DNA from: Deltaproteobacteria bacterium
GTDB lineage: Bacteria > Myxococcota_A > UBA796 > UBA2385
Direction: 5' to 3'
NCBI GenBank assembly: GCA_016792625.1
Contig: JAEUKK010000139.1
Location: forward strand, 17,617-81,616
Length of the DNA: 64,000 bases
Positions 45,801-52,945 of this stretch are shown here, piece by piece (within the stretch, counting starts at the first letter, position 1; each line of letters opens with the position of its first letter). The translations under genes were made by a program, and so were the position numbers. Below the pieces are notes generated by a model. The model was given only the letters and a program-made list of their open reading frames with translations, was not told the DNA's origin and searched no databases.

Positions 45801-46672
45801 AGCTCGGCACCGATCCCTTCGACAACGACAGCGACGGCGACGGCATTGACGATGGTGACGAGGTCGACGACTTCGGCACGGATCCGACGCTGGACGACAC
45901 CGACGGAGACGGCCTCGAGGACGGCGAGGAGGTCGAGGACCACGGCACTGATCCGCTCGACCCCGACACCGATGACGACCTGCTCAGCGACGGCGACGAG
46001 ATCGACGCCGGCACCGACCCCCTCGACGAGGACAGCGACGACGATGGCCTGCTCGACGGCGACGAGGTGATCCTCGGCACCGACCCAGGCGACGACGACA
46101 CCGACCTGGACGGCATCCGCGACGGGGTGGAGGTCGACGAGGTCGGCACCGACCCGACGGAGGCCGACACCGATGGTGATGGCATCGACGACGGCGACGA
46201 GCTCGACGTGCATGACACCGATCCGCTCGATGAGGACAGCGACAGCGATGGCCTCGACGACGGCGATGAGCTGGACGCCGACACCGACCCCCTCGATCCC
46301 GACACCGACGGCGACGGCATGGACGACGGTGAGGAGCTGGCCGACGGCACCGACCCGCTCGACGCCGACACCGATGACGACGGTCTGGACGACGGCGATG
46401 AGGACGCGCTGGGCACCGACCCCACCGAGTCCGACACCGACGGCGGCGGCGTGGATGACGGCGACGAGCTCGCCGACGGCACCGACCCGCTCGATCCGCG
46501 TGACGACGGGGAAGAGGGCCATCACGACGATGGTGACGGTATGGTCGACGGTGACTGGGGCGGCGGCAAGGGCCCCGGCTGCGGCTGCGCGACCACCGAG
46601 CAGAGCAGCGGCGGCGTGATGGCGGTCTTCTTCGGGCTGCTCGCCAGCCTCGGCCTGCGGCGCCGGCGCTGA
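42827..46672 (+). CDS. Giant secreted protein: MopE-type metal-binding repeats, TSP3 repeats and MYXO-CTERM-like anchor
   Basis: A 1,281-residue exported protein. The long N-terminal signal region ends near TAAAG. About 300 residues of unrecognised beta-rich sequence follow (GTDIRLYYGDCGTW, VHFELYNTGTLPITGLKVLHG). Residues about 347-842 hold eleven 46-residue repeats with DCDD, WYDGVDSDC and DYDADRDG, the putative metal-binding MopE motif. Residues about 840-1230 are thrombospondin type 3 calcium loops (DTDGDGL, GTDP). The C-terminus GCGCATT, a hydrophobic stretch and RRRR is a MYXO-CTERM-type sorting signal, processed at the cell envelope in myxobacteria. ATG 42827 has GAGG upstream. Total acidity is extreme, so it should bind much calcium. 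Likely surface or matrix scaffold. Confidence 0.88.
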   Translation: MSTHRSLPAPRPLRSLIPARGLLRGPALARLLLLAGVGGAAPLSLVAPSTAAAGVTLTGTDIRLYYGDCGTWNSGTNGVFVQDPNPSSPSYGLRDLTGSSRAWQQISISYTMGGSTYTYQANDGAGTCTMPVAGAYADSDVAWHVYRAGSLEVTKLEDVSAGYYATVSGVTVETNRALMVHFELYNTGTLPITGLKVLHGVDPENDHDWGVYTTYNDVANVDSRDGYNDWAKAVGSYDMTIGYATCAPDSSSQGFAARSTSTAVSLTDPNNARADLAMYMVNNVGTILPGESASVSFIVAVGSSSTYSTNMVRDMMDPTWGSFSGNYCDSCDEDQDGFLAEFCGGHDCEDGDVGANPASAETWYDGYDENCDDESDFDADQDGIDSSSWGGTDCNDANASIRPGMTEVWYDGTDTDCDGWDDYDQDRDRVRSAAYGGTDCDDFQTDTYPGARDYWYDGIDSDCRGDNDYDSDLDGQDIDRFGGQDCNDANPAVYFGAPDVWYDGIDSDCQRNSDYDADGDGVDSSVFGGTDCDDRNAAVRPGVADTWYDGVDSNCDGRNDYDADLDGYSSSTYGGTDCNDSSSAVRPGATEVWYDGIDQDCSGGSDYDADRDGEARSGFGGSDCNDADAAIRTGATEIWYDGVDQDCGGGSDYDADRDGFDSSSYGGLDCDDAASAVRPGARDTWYDGVDSDCGGNSDYDADRDSHDSSLFGGDDCDDTRASVYTGATETWYDGVDSDCSGGSDYDADGDGDARSGFGGSDCADTDPARSSRTPETWYDGVDGDCAGGSDYDADRDGYDSSSYGGVDCDDTRSTVHPGLVDIPLDGIDQDCDGYDAGVDTDGDGITDEVEADGGTDPRDSDSDDDGLSDGDEVGIGTDPRDPDTDGDGLGDGVEGGVGTDPTNPDTDGDGLSDGTEIGTTLTDPTEADTDGDDLSDGDEVLVIGTDPRDEDTDGGGRTDGDEWWDDGTDPLDPTDDLEDTDRDGLTDVEEGELGTDPFDNDSDGDGIDDGDEVDDFGTDPTLDDTDGDGLEDGEEVEDHGTDPLDPDTDDDLLSDGDEIDAGTDPLDEDSDDDGLLDGDEVILGTDPGDDDTDLDGIRDGVEVDEVGTDPTEADTDGDGIDDGDELDVHDTDPLDEDSDSDGLDDGDELDADTDPLDPDTDGDGMDDGEELADGTDPLDADTDDDGLDDGDEDALGTDPTESDTDGGGVDDGDELADGTDPLDPRDDGEEGHHDDGDGMVDGDWGGGKGPGCGCATTEQSSGGVMAVFFGLLASLGLRRRR
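43865..45352 (+). repeat. Eleven 138-bp tandem repeats (46-residue MopE units)
   Basis: Copies begin every 138 bases from 43865 (44003, 44141 and so on to 45245) without any length change; the last is incomplete. Constant positions are DC at the start, WYDG in the middle and GG near the end. The strict spacing shows in-frame duplication under selection for repeat length. Confidence 0.85.
45353..46510 (+). repeat. Irregular TSP3-type calcium-loop repeat tract
   Basis: About twenty units of the form GTDPxxxDTDGDGxxDGxE, each about 18-22 residues, with high GAC/GGC codon repetition. Units vary in length, unlike the preceding 138-bp array. Confidence 0.75.
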
Positions 46673-46691
46673 GCAAGCGGGGCGGATGGCG

Positions 46692-46760
46692 CCGCGCCCT
46701 CCCAGAAGGGGGCGCGGGCCGTGAGGGGCGGGTTGGGGCGGTTTTGCCCCGCCCGCCCTC
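46692..46760. terminator. Double hairpin between convergent genes
   Basis: The first hairpin pairs CCGCGCCC (46692-46699) with GGGCGCGG (46710-46717), perfect over 8 bp. The second runs from about 46723 to 46760: GGGCGGG and GGGGC pair with GCCCC and CCCGCCC around a GGTTTT loop. Both lie between the MopE/TSP3 gene and the convergent membrane-protein gene, suiting a bidirectional terminator. Confidence 0.55.
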
Positions 46761-46769
46761 GTGCGTTGT

Positions 46770-47150
46770 TTAGCCGGCGGCGGTGAAGGGCTTGAAGATC
46801 GCGGCCCAGGCGGCGATCCCGCCGAGGATGGGCGCGGCGACCCACACCGGCTTGGCGAGGCCGGGGGCGCGCGCGGGCACCATGACCAGCGCCCCCATCA
46901 CGAACCAGAGCAGCAGCTTGATGTGGATCCAGGGGTTGGTGGCGAAGGAGAAGCCACCTTTGGCCAACATACCGAAGCCGGCCACCAACATGACCAACAA
47001 CGAGGCGCCGTGGCCCGCAGCGGCCAGCTTGTACGAGGGGTTGTTGGCCTTGGTGCCGCCGTTCATGGCGTGGAGCAAAAGCCCACCCAAGGACGAGAAC
47101 ATCAGCATCACCGAGACAAGGTGCAGGGTCTTGTAGAATTGGTAGCTCAC
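46770..47150 (-). CDS. Small four-helix membrane protein (SirB/CopD-like)
   Basis: A 126-residue protein with four hydrophobic helices. The first carries KTLHLVSVMLMFSSLGGLLLH and the second HGASLLVMLVAG, with a conserved-looking HIKLLLWFVMGALV third helix. Histidines near the membrane interfaces resemble small SirB/CopD-type proteins, but I cannot place it firmly. The GTG start has GGAGG four bases upstream. It is divergent from the next gene by 71 bases. Confidence 0.6.
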   Translation of the reverse strand: MSYQFYKTLHLVSVMLMFSSLGGLLLHAMNGGTKANNPSYKLAAAGHGASLLVMLVAGFGMLAKGGFSFATNPWIHIKLLLWFVMGALVMVPARAPGLAKPVWVAAPILGGIAAWAAIFKPFTAAG

Positions 47151-47221
47151 GCGGCCTCCTGCGGGCGGGTTATCCCAGCGCCTCCGGCGGCGCGCTCCGC
47201 GCTCCGGACTCCGGAGCCTCG

Positions 47222-47668
47222 ATGGACACCCTCCGCCGCCCCCCTCCGCCGCCCAACGTGATCCGCCGCCCCGCCGAGGGCGCGGGCGAGGACGAGGCTC
47301 CGCCCGCCGTCCTTGACGCGGCCACGCTGTACGAGACCGTGGCTGACGCGCTGCGCACCGTTCTCGCAGAAGAGGGGCACGGCGGCGGTGCGCCGATCCT
47401 CCGGCGCTTCCTGGGCGGCAAGGTCGTCTTCGTCGACGCCGATGGTCGCGAGGTCAAGGCGGTGCCCGCCGAGGTGGTCTTCCGCAAGATCACCACGGTG
47501 CGCGAGAAGCTGCGCGTGCTCGAACAGAAGATCAACAACAACGAGGCCATCGACCTCGCCGAGCGGGCCGAGCTGCAAGCCCAGCTCAGCCGGGCCTACG
47601 GCGCGTTGACGACCTTCAACTTCCTGTTCCGCGACGAGGGCGACAAGTTCACCGGCACGGGCGGCTGA
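47222..47668 (+). CDS. Small helical protein upstream of the AGMO-like gene
   Basis: A 148-residue soluble protein. A Pro-rich N-terminus is followed by a helix (AATLYETVADALRTVLAEE), a short beta hairpin (GGKVVFVDADGREVKAVPAEVVFRK) and a coiled-coil helix (REKLRVLEQKINNNEAIDLAERAELQAQLSRAY). I do not know the family. ATG has GGAG five bases upstream. The hydroxylase gene begins 21 bases after its stop, so the two are very likely co-transcribed. Confidence 0.65.
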   Translation: MDTLRRPPPPPNVIRRPAEGAGEDEAPPAVLDAATLYETVADALRTVLAEEGHGGGAPILRRFLGGKVVFVDADGREVKAVPAEVVFRKITTVREKLRVLEQKINNNEAIDLAERAELQAQLSRAYGALTTFNFLFRDEGDKFTGTGG

Positions 47669-47689
47669 GCCCGCCGAGGAGTGGGGCCC

Positions 47690-48970
47690 ATGTTCGATCT
47701 CGCCGCGCGCCTCTCTGCCGCGGGGCCGGCGCTGAAGCTCGACCCGATCGGCGTCGCTGTGCCCTTCTTCATCGTGCTCATCGCGGTGGAGCTCGCGGTC
47801 ACCCGCCGGCGCGGCCTCGCCTACTACGGTTTTGTCGACGCCATCACCTGCATGGCGACCGGGGTGGGCAACCAGGTCAGCGGCATCTTTTTTGGGGCGG
47901 TCGCGCTCTGGGCATACACGGGGATCGAAGCCAAGCTCGGGCTGCTCGATCTGCAGGCCGACAGCGTGCTGACCTGGTTGGTCGCCTTTGTGTTGGTCGA
48001 CTTCTTCTACTATTGGTGGCACCGGGCCAGCCACCGCGTGAACCTGCTCTGGGCCGCCCATGTCGTGCACCACCAGAGCGAAGAGTACAACCTCGCCGTC
48101 GCGCTGCGGCAGGCGCTGTTCACGCACATCACCTACAACCCGTTCTTTTGGGGCTTGGCGCTGATCGGCTTCCCGCCCCTGGTCGTGTTCACCTGCACGG
48201 CGCTCAACACCCTCTATCAATTTTGGATCCACACCCGTCTGGTCGGCAAGCTGCCCGCTTGGGTCGAGCTTTGGCTCAACACGCCCAGCCACCACCGGGT
48301 GCACCATGGCGTCAACCCGGCCTACATCGACAAGAACCACGCCGGCGTCTTTATCGTGTGGGACCGCCTCTTCGGCACCTTCGTCGAAGAGGGCGAGGAG
48401 CCCGTCTACGGCACGGTCAAAGGCATCGCCTCTTGGGATCCCATCTGGGCCAACTTTGATGAGATCGCCCACCTCGTGCGCCGGGCCAAGGCGCTGGGTC
48501 GGTGGGATTGGGCGCTGCAGCTCCTTTTTGGGCCCCCAGAGTGGCGCCCCGCCGCGCTCGGCGGCCCCCTGACCGTCCCGCCCCACCCGGTCCCCGGTCA
48601 GCGGCCCCAAGCTCGCGCCGCGGTGCCCCGCGCGGTCAGCCTCTATGTGGCGGCCTGGTTCCTCCCCACGGTCATCGCGTTGACCTTGCTGCTCTTTGTG
48701 CGGCCAGGCTGGGGCAGCACGACGCTGTGGAGCGCGATGCTCCTGATGACCTTGATGAGCTGGGGCCTGCTCTTCGACCGGCGCGCCATCGCCCTGCCTT
48801 TTGAGCTGGCCCGCCTGGGCGCCTGCCTCGGCTTTGGCCTGCTGCTCACCATTCAGGGCGAGGGTTGGGCAGCGGCCCTGGGCCCCGCCCTCGCGGGTCT
48901 CGCGATGTTGAGCGCGCCGGCGTTGTTCTCATCGGCCGAGCGCCAGCCCACCGTGCTCGACCTTCGCTAA
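47690..48970 (+). CDS. Alkylglycerol monooxygenase-like membrane hydroxylase
   Basis: A 426-residue protein of the fatty-acid-hydroxylase/sterol-desaturase superfamily. Its di-iron histidine set is complete: HRASH (111-115), HVVHH (124-128), H181 and SHHRVHH (200-206). SEEYNLAVALRQ after the second box and NTPSHHRVHHG with YIDKNHAGVFIVWDRLFGTF are the distinctive sequences of the alkylglycerol monooxygenase (AGMO/TMEM195) group, which cleaves the O-alkyl bond of ether lipids in animals using tetrahydrobiopterin. Several membrane segments flank the core, and a C-terminal 120-residue part has three more. ATG 47690 has GAGGAG nine bases upstream; a GTG at 47681 is less likely. The ether-lipid role is by family resemblance; sterol or fatty-acid hydroxylation is the alternative. 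Confidence 0.82.
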   Translation: MFDLAARLSAAGPALKLDPIGVAVPFFIVLIAVELAVTRRRGLAYYGFVDAITCMATGVGNQVSGIFFGAVALWAYTGIEAKLGLLDLQADSVLTWLVAFVLVDFFYYWWHRASHRVNLLWAAHVVHHQSEEYNLAVALRQALFTHITYNPFFWGLALIGFPPLVVFTCTALNTLYQFWIHTRLVGKLPAWVELWLNTPSHHRVHHGVNPAYIDKNHAGVFIVWDRLFGTFVEEGEEPVYGTVKGIASWDPIWANFDEIAHLVRRAKALGRWDWALQLLFGPPEWRPAALGGPLTVPPHPVPGQRPQARAAVPRAVSLYVAAWFLPTVIALTLLLFVRPGWGSTTLWSAMLLMTLMSWGLLFDRRAIALPFELARLGACLGFGLLLTIQGEGWAAALGPALAGLAMLSAPALFSSAERQPTVLDLR

Positions 48971-48988
48971 AGCAGCGCGCCCGCGGTC

Positions 48989-50650
48989 CTAGAGCCCGGC
49001 GGGCAGGGCCGGGCGGCGCGGCAGCCGCAGCGTGAAGCGCGCGCCGCCCAGCGGGCCCGCCCCGTCAGCGAGGCGCAGGCTGCCCCCATGCCTTTCGGCG
49101 ATCGCCGCGGAGATGGCGAGGCCCAGGCCGGTCCCCGGTCGGGGGCCTTCGCGCCCACGCCCGCTGACAAAGGGCTGAAAGAGCCGCGGGCGCAGGGCCG
49201 GGTCGACGCCGGGGCCGTCGTCATCGACGTGCAGAAGCACATCCTCGCCTTGCTTCTCGATGAGCACCCGCACCGCTCCGCCCGGACCGGTGGCGAGGCG
49301 CGCGTTGTCGAGCAGGATGGTGATCGCGCGGTGGAGCTGGTGCAGATCGCCCTCCACCGCGCCATCCTCGCCGACGCAGGAGAAGCTGCGCGCGCCGGGC
49401 AAGGGCAGGGCGGCGGTCGAGCTCCCCCAGGCCATCTCGGCGGTGGGGCCGAGCGCGACCGCCCGCCGGACCAGCGGGGCCGGGCGGCCGAGCTCGAGCA
49501 GCTCCTCGCAGAAGGCCACCGAGCGGTCGATCTGGACGTCGATCTCGGCGAGCGAGGCCTCGGCGACCGGGTCACCCTTCACCCGGGCGCGCAGCACGGC
49601 GGCGCTCGCCCGCAGCACTCCGAGCGGGTTGCGCAGCTCATGGGCCACGGCGCTTGACAGGGTGCCCAGCTCGGCGAGGCGCTGGTGGTGCGCGCTCCGG
49701 GCCTCACTCTCGGCCAGCGCGCGGGCCATCCCCTCGAGATCGCCGTGCCCGGGCAGCATCCGACCGGCCACCGAGGCGCGCGCGGCGTTGAGCACGGGCT
49801 GGCCCACCAACACGAGCAAAAAGAGCTGCAGCGCGCTGCCCCAGCTCGCTTGGGCCCAAAGCTGGGCGCCTGCCCCTGGCCAGAGCACCAGCACCGCGCA
49901 GAGGTACGCCGTGGTCAGCCCCGCCGCGGCGATCGAGTAGCGCAGGCTGGCCTCGACGAAGCGCCCAAAAGCGGGCAGCCGGTCCGCGTGGACCACCCAG
50001 GCCAGCAGCCCGACCCCAAGCAGGGCGAGGCTCAGCCCCGCCGCGGTGGGCCGGTGCAAAAGAAAGGCCATGACGTTGATCCCGCCACCCCAGGTGCAGG
50101 CGGCCCCGGCCAACGAGAGGTAGCGCAGGCGCTCGCGGGCCGCGGGCGGGGTCTGGGGCAGGGTGCGCAGCAGGCCGATGAGCGGGGCGGTGCTCAGGGC
50201 GCCCGCCGCGCCAAACATGAGCAAGAAGCCCGGACCAGGGGCCTGACCGCCGGCTTCCAGCCATAGGTGCGGCCAGATCAGGCCCGTCGTCGCGAAAAAG
50301 GCGGCGATCAGGCGGGCCCACCAGCGGGGGCGAGCGCCAGCCCAGGCGGGTGTGGGCAGCCCGGCCCGCTGGATCTCGGCGCGGGCGGCCTCCCACAAGC
50401 TGATCGGGACGGCGAAGCCCACCATCAGCAGTCGCTCGCCCCAGCCCCGCGCGTCGGGGTGGGCCGCTGCGCCGAGGCTGGCCGCCCAGAGCGCCAGCGC
50501 GACGCAGAGGGTGGCGAGCGCCTTGTGGCCGCTGCGGGCCGCGCGCAGCCCGAGCACCGCGCCCAGCACGGCGATCGCGATGATGTTCGCCGCGAAGCCG
50601 TCGGGCAGGGGCCCCTCCCTCTCGCGGGGCGCCGGCCCGCGGACCGGCAC
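48989..50650 (-). CDS. Multi-pass membrane sensor histidine kinase
   Basis: The N-terminal half has about seven to eight hydrophobic segments without an obvious ligand domain, then a linker, and a full kinase core: H-box VAHELRNPLG, N-box ILLDNARLATG, G1 DDDGPGVD and G2 GTGLGLAISAAI. A response regulator is not adjacent, so it is an orphan kinase. The start is uncertain: a GTG at 50650 lacks a good ribosome site, while an in-frame CTG at 50608 sits five bases after GGGAGGGG and begins right before the first membrane helix. It is convergent with the AGMO-like gene. Confidence 0.82.
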   Translation of the reverse strand: MPVRGPAPREREGPLPDGFAANIIAIAVLGAVLGLRAARSGHKALATLCVALALWAASLGAAAHPDARGWGERLLMVGFAVPISLWEAARAEIQRAGLPTPAWAGARPRWWARLIAAFFATTGLIWPHLWLEAGGQAPGPGFLLMFGAAGALSTAPLIGLLRTLPQTPPAARERLRYLSLAGAACTWGGGINVMAFLLHRPTAAGLSLALLGVGLLAWVVHADRLPAFGRFVEASLRYSIAAAGLTTAYLCAVLVLWPGAGAQLWAQASWGSALQLFLLVLVGQPVLNAARASVAGRMLPGHGDLEGMARALAESEARSAHHQRLAELGTLSSAVAHELRNPLGVLRASAAVLRARVKGDPVAEASLAEIDVQIDRSVAFCEELLELGRPAPLVRRAVALGPTAEMAWGSSTAALPLPGARSFSCVGEDGAVEGDLHQLHRAITILLDNARLATGPGGAVRVLIEKQGEDVLLHVDDDGPGVDPALRPRLFQPFVSGRGREGPRPGTGLGLAISAAIAERHGGSLRLADGAGPLGGARFTLRLPRRPALPAGL

Positions 50651-50850
50651 TCTACCGCCCGCTGGCCCGGCGGGCGCGCCATCTCCGGCGGCGACCCGGC
50701 CCCCTCCACCTGGTGGGCGCCTGTCCAGGCGGTGGACAGCGCCTCCTCCCCACCCTGCGCCGAAGATCGGCTGCCTGACGTTGGTGTGGTGGAGGAGGGC
50801 CTCCGTCGGCGTTGGCACGGGCCCTGCTGTGCGGGTCGCGGAGGTCCCCC

Positions 50851-51465
50851 ATGGCAGCACAGACCGCGGCCGCCGCGCCGCCCCCCGCGTGGGCCCGCGC
50901 CCGCCAGACCGTCACCTCGGCCCTGCGCCACCCCGAGGGCTGGGCCCGCGCCCGCCTCACCGAAGACAGCGCCAAGCACACCGATCTCATCGACGCCGGC
51001 GCGCTGCTCGGGGTCGCCGCCATCGGGGTGGGCGCCTATGGGCTCGCCCTGCACCTGCCCCGCGGGATCGAGGCCGGGCTGCTCGGCGCGGCCGCCGCGG
51101 CCGGCGGCGCGGGGATCGCGTGGGTGACCACCTTGCCGACGCTGCTCATCGTCGGCGCCCTGCTCGGCTCGCCGCTCCGCCCCCGGGCCGTGCTCTACGC
51201 GGCCATGGTCACGGTGAGCTTCGCCGGGCTGGCGATGGCGGCGAGCGTGCCAGTGCTCTGGTTCTTCTCCTGGGCTGCGCCGAGCCTGCGGATCTTGTGC
51301 GTCTTGGCCAGCTTCCTCGGGGTGGGCCTCTGCATGGCCGACGTGTTTTTGCGCGTGATGGGGGCGTTGGAGCGGCGCCGCCTCTTGCACGTGCTCTGGC
51401 TCGGCCTGCTCGGGGTGACCGGCGCCGAGATGTTCTTCGTGCTCGGCCTCTTCTCGGGCCTCTGA
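50851..51465 (+). CDS. Integral membrane protein, first of a three-gene operon
   Basis: A 204-residue protein. A soluble N-terminus (TSALRHPEGWARARLTEDSAKH) is followed by five or six membrane helices (about 45-200), with LPTLLIVGALLGSPLRP in the middle. No recognised family; Yip1-like membrane proteins have this general shape. ATG has GGAGG six bases upstream. The next gene, apparently a distant paralogue, starts 49 bases later. Confidence 0.65.
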   Translation: MAAQTAAAAPPPAWARARQTVTSALRHPEGWARARLTEDSAKHTDLIDAGALLGVAAIGVGAYGLALHLPRGIEAGLLGAAAAAGGAGIAWVTTLPTLLIVGALLGSPLRPRAVLYAAMVTVSFAGLAMAASVPVLWFFSWAAPSLRILCVLASFLGVGLCMADVFLRVMGALERRRLLHVLWLGLLGVTGAEMFFVLGLFSGL

Positions 51466-51514
51466 GCGCGTTGCCCCCTTCGCCGCGCGCCGCGGCGCGC
51501 CCCCGGAGCCCCTC

Positions 51515-52183
51515 ATGAGCGCCACCCTCGACCTCGTTCTGCGCCGGATTGATGACCCTGACGCTGTCCTCGACGATCCGCAGCGGGCGGTGGCCCTGCT
51601 CGGCCCGCTGGCCGGCCTCAGCGCCGCGGGCCTGCTCGCCTGGGCCCTCGCCCAAGCCGCCCTGTTGAGCGGGCTTCCCGCCACGCCCGGCGCGCCCTTG
51701 ATCGCCGACGCCACGCCCTTCGAGCTCACCCTCGCCTACTTCTCGGCTGGAGCGGCGGGCTTGTTTGGGGCGCAGCTCGCCGGCTTGCCCACCTTCTACT
51801 TCTACACCCTGCTGGCGGGGATCCCCACCCATGCCTGGCGGGTCTCGGCCGAGTCGCTGCGCGCCCAAGCCACCGCGGGCCTCGTGCTGCTCAGCGTCGT
51901 GCCGGTCCACCTCGCCGCGGGGCTCGGGCTGCGGCTGCTCGACGAAGGCGGCGGCGCGGCCGCGACCCTGGCCGCGCTGGGGACGGCGCTGCCCTTCCTC
52001 ACCGGCTTGTTCGCGCCCCTGACGCTGCTTCGGGCGATGAAGCGCCTCGCGCTGCGGGCCGCGCCGGGGGGCCGCAAGCCGCTGCCCACCCTGCTCGTGC
52101 TCGGCTGGTCGGCGGTCTTCACCGCGATGGCCCCGCTTGGGCTCGCGCGGGTGCTCGAAGCCCTGCTCGGCATCGGCGCATGA
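51515..52183 (+). CDS. Integral membrane protein, second of the operon, paralogue-like
   Basis: A 222-residue protein with five to six membrane helices. The soluble start (TLDLVLRRIDDPDAVLDDPQ) and the central LPTFYFYTLLAGIP and LLSVVPV segments run parallel to the upstream protein, suggesting an old duplication. A Lys/Arg loop (MKRLALRAAPGGRK) precedes the last helix. Function unknown. GGAG lies six bases before the ATG. Confidence 0.65.
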   Translation: MSATLDLVLRRIDDPDAVLDDPQRAVALLGPLAGLSAAGLLAWALAQAALLSGLPATPGAPLIADATPFELTLAYFSAGAAGLFGAQLAGLPTFYFYTLLAGIPTHAWRVSAESLRAQATAGLVLLSVVPVHLAAGLGLRLLDEGGGAAATLAALGTALPFLTGLFAPLTLLRAMKRLALRAAPGGRKPLPTLLVLGWSAVFTAMAPLGLARVLEALLGIGA

Positions 52184-52268
52184 GCGGCGGGCGGAGGAGG
52201 GGGGTGGAGCACCGGCCCGGGCTTGCCCGGATCCCCGGGGCCGCCCTGGCCAATGGCAGGAGGAGCCG

Positions 52269-52889
52269 ATGCGCGCGCCAGAGCTGATCGCCGCCTTGTA
52301 CCTGCTCATCGGCGCGGTCTGCGCCTGGGGGCTCAAAGGCGCCCCGGCCGCCAGCGGGCTGCGGGGCGCGCTGCAGCTGCCCGTGGTCGTCGCCCTGTGG
52401 CCGCTGTACGTCCCGGCCCTGTTGCTGCGGGCGGAGGAGGCCGCGCCGCAGGTGCAGGGCGCCGCGGCCCGGGAAGGGGAGGCCCTGGCGCGCGCGCTCC
52501 AGGCGGCGGCCGGCGCGGCGCCCCCCGGGATGGAGGCCGCGGTCCTGCGGGCGGCCGAGGCGGCCCGCAGCGGCGCGCGGCGGGTGACCCGGGCGGCCGA
52601 GGCGGCGGCGGCGGCCGATCCCGGCGCTCCTCCCAGCGATCCGGCGCTGGGCGCGCTCTACGCGGCGCGCGCCGCCGAGCATGACCGGCTGGTGGCCCGC
52701 GCGGCCGACGAGGCGGCCCGCTGGGCATCGGCGCGGGCCGAGCTGGCCCGCCTCTGCGCGCGCATCGAGCGCCTCGGGCCCGGCGGTGATCTGGACCCAG
52801 GCGAGGCCGATCTCGACCTGCTGCAGGCCGATCTGGCCCGCCTGCACGCCGCGCTCGCCCTGCTGCAGCCGGGCCCGACAGGGGTCTGA
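52269..52889 (+). CDS. Membrane-anchored helical protein, third of the operon
   Basis: A 206-residue protein. The N-terminus has one or two membrane helices (LIAALYLLIGAVCAWGL, LPVVVALWPLYVPALLL); the remaining 150 residues are charged, Ala-rich and helical with coiled-coil character (EADLDLLQADLARLHAAL). AGGAG sits four bases before the ATG. It shares direction with the two membrane proteins upstream, so a three-component membrane complex is plausible. No family recognised. Confidence 0.6.
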   Translation: MRAPELIAALYLLIGAVCAWGLKGAPAASGLRGALQLPVVVALWPLYVPALLLRAEEAAPQVQGAAAREGEALARALQAAAGAAPPGMEAAVLRAAEAARSGARRVTRAAEAAAAADPGAPPSDPALGALYAARAAEHDRLVARAADEAARWASARAELARLCARIERLGPGGDLDPGEADLDLLQADLARLHAALALLQPGPTGV

Positions 52890-52898
52890 ACGCAGCGA

Positions 52899-52930
52899 GG
52901 CCGCCCACCCGCGCGCGGCGAGGGGCGGCC
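52899..52930. terminator. Hairpin between convergent genes
   Basis: GGCCGCCC (52899-52906) and GGGCGGCC (52923-52930) are perfect inverted copies with a 16-base loop, placed between the convergent membrane-operon and chemoreceptor genes. Confidence 0.5.
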
Positions 52931-52945
52931 CCGGTGCGGGCGCGC

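Noticed and set aside
44363..46525. A 720-codon minus-strand frame across the MopE/TSP3 repeats
   Set aside because: Its Val/Ala/Gly repeats only mirror the periodic GAC/GGC codons of the sense repeats.
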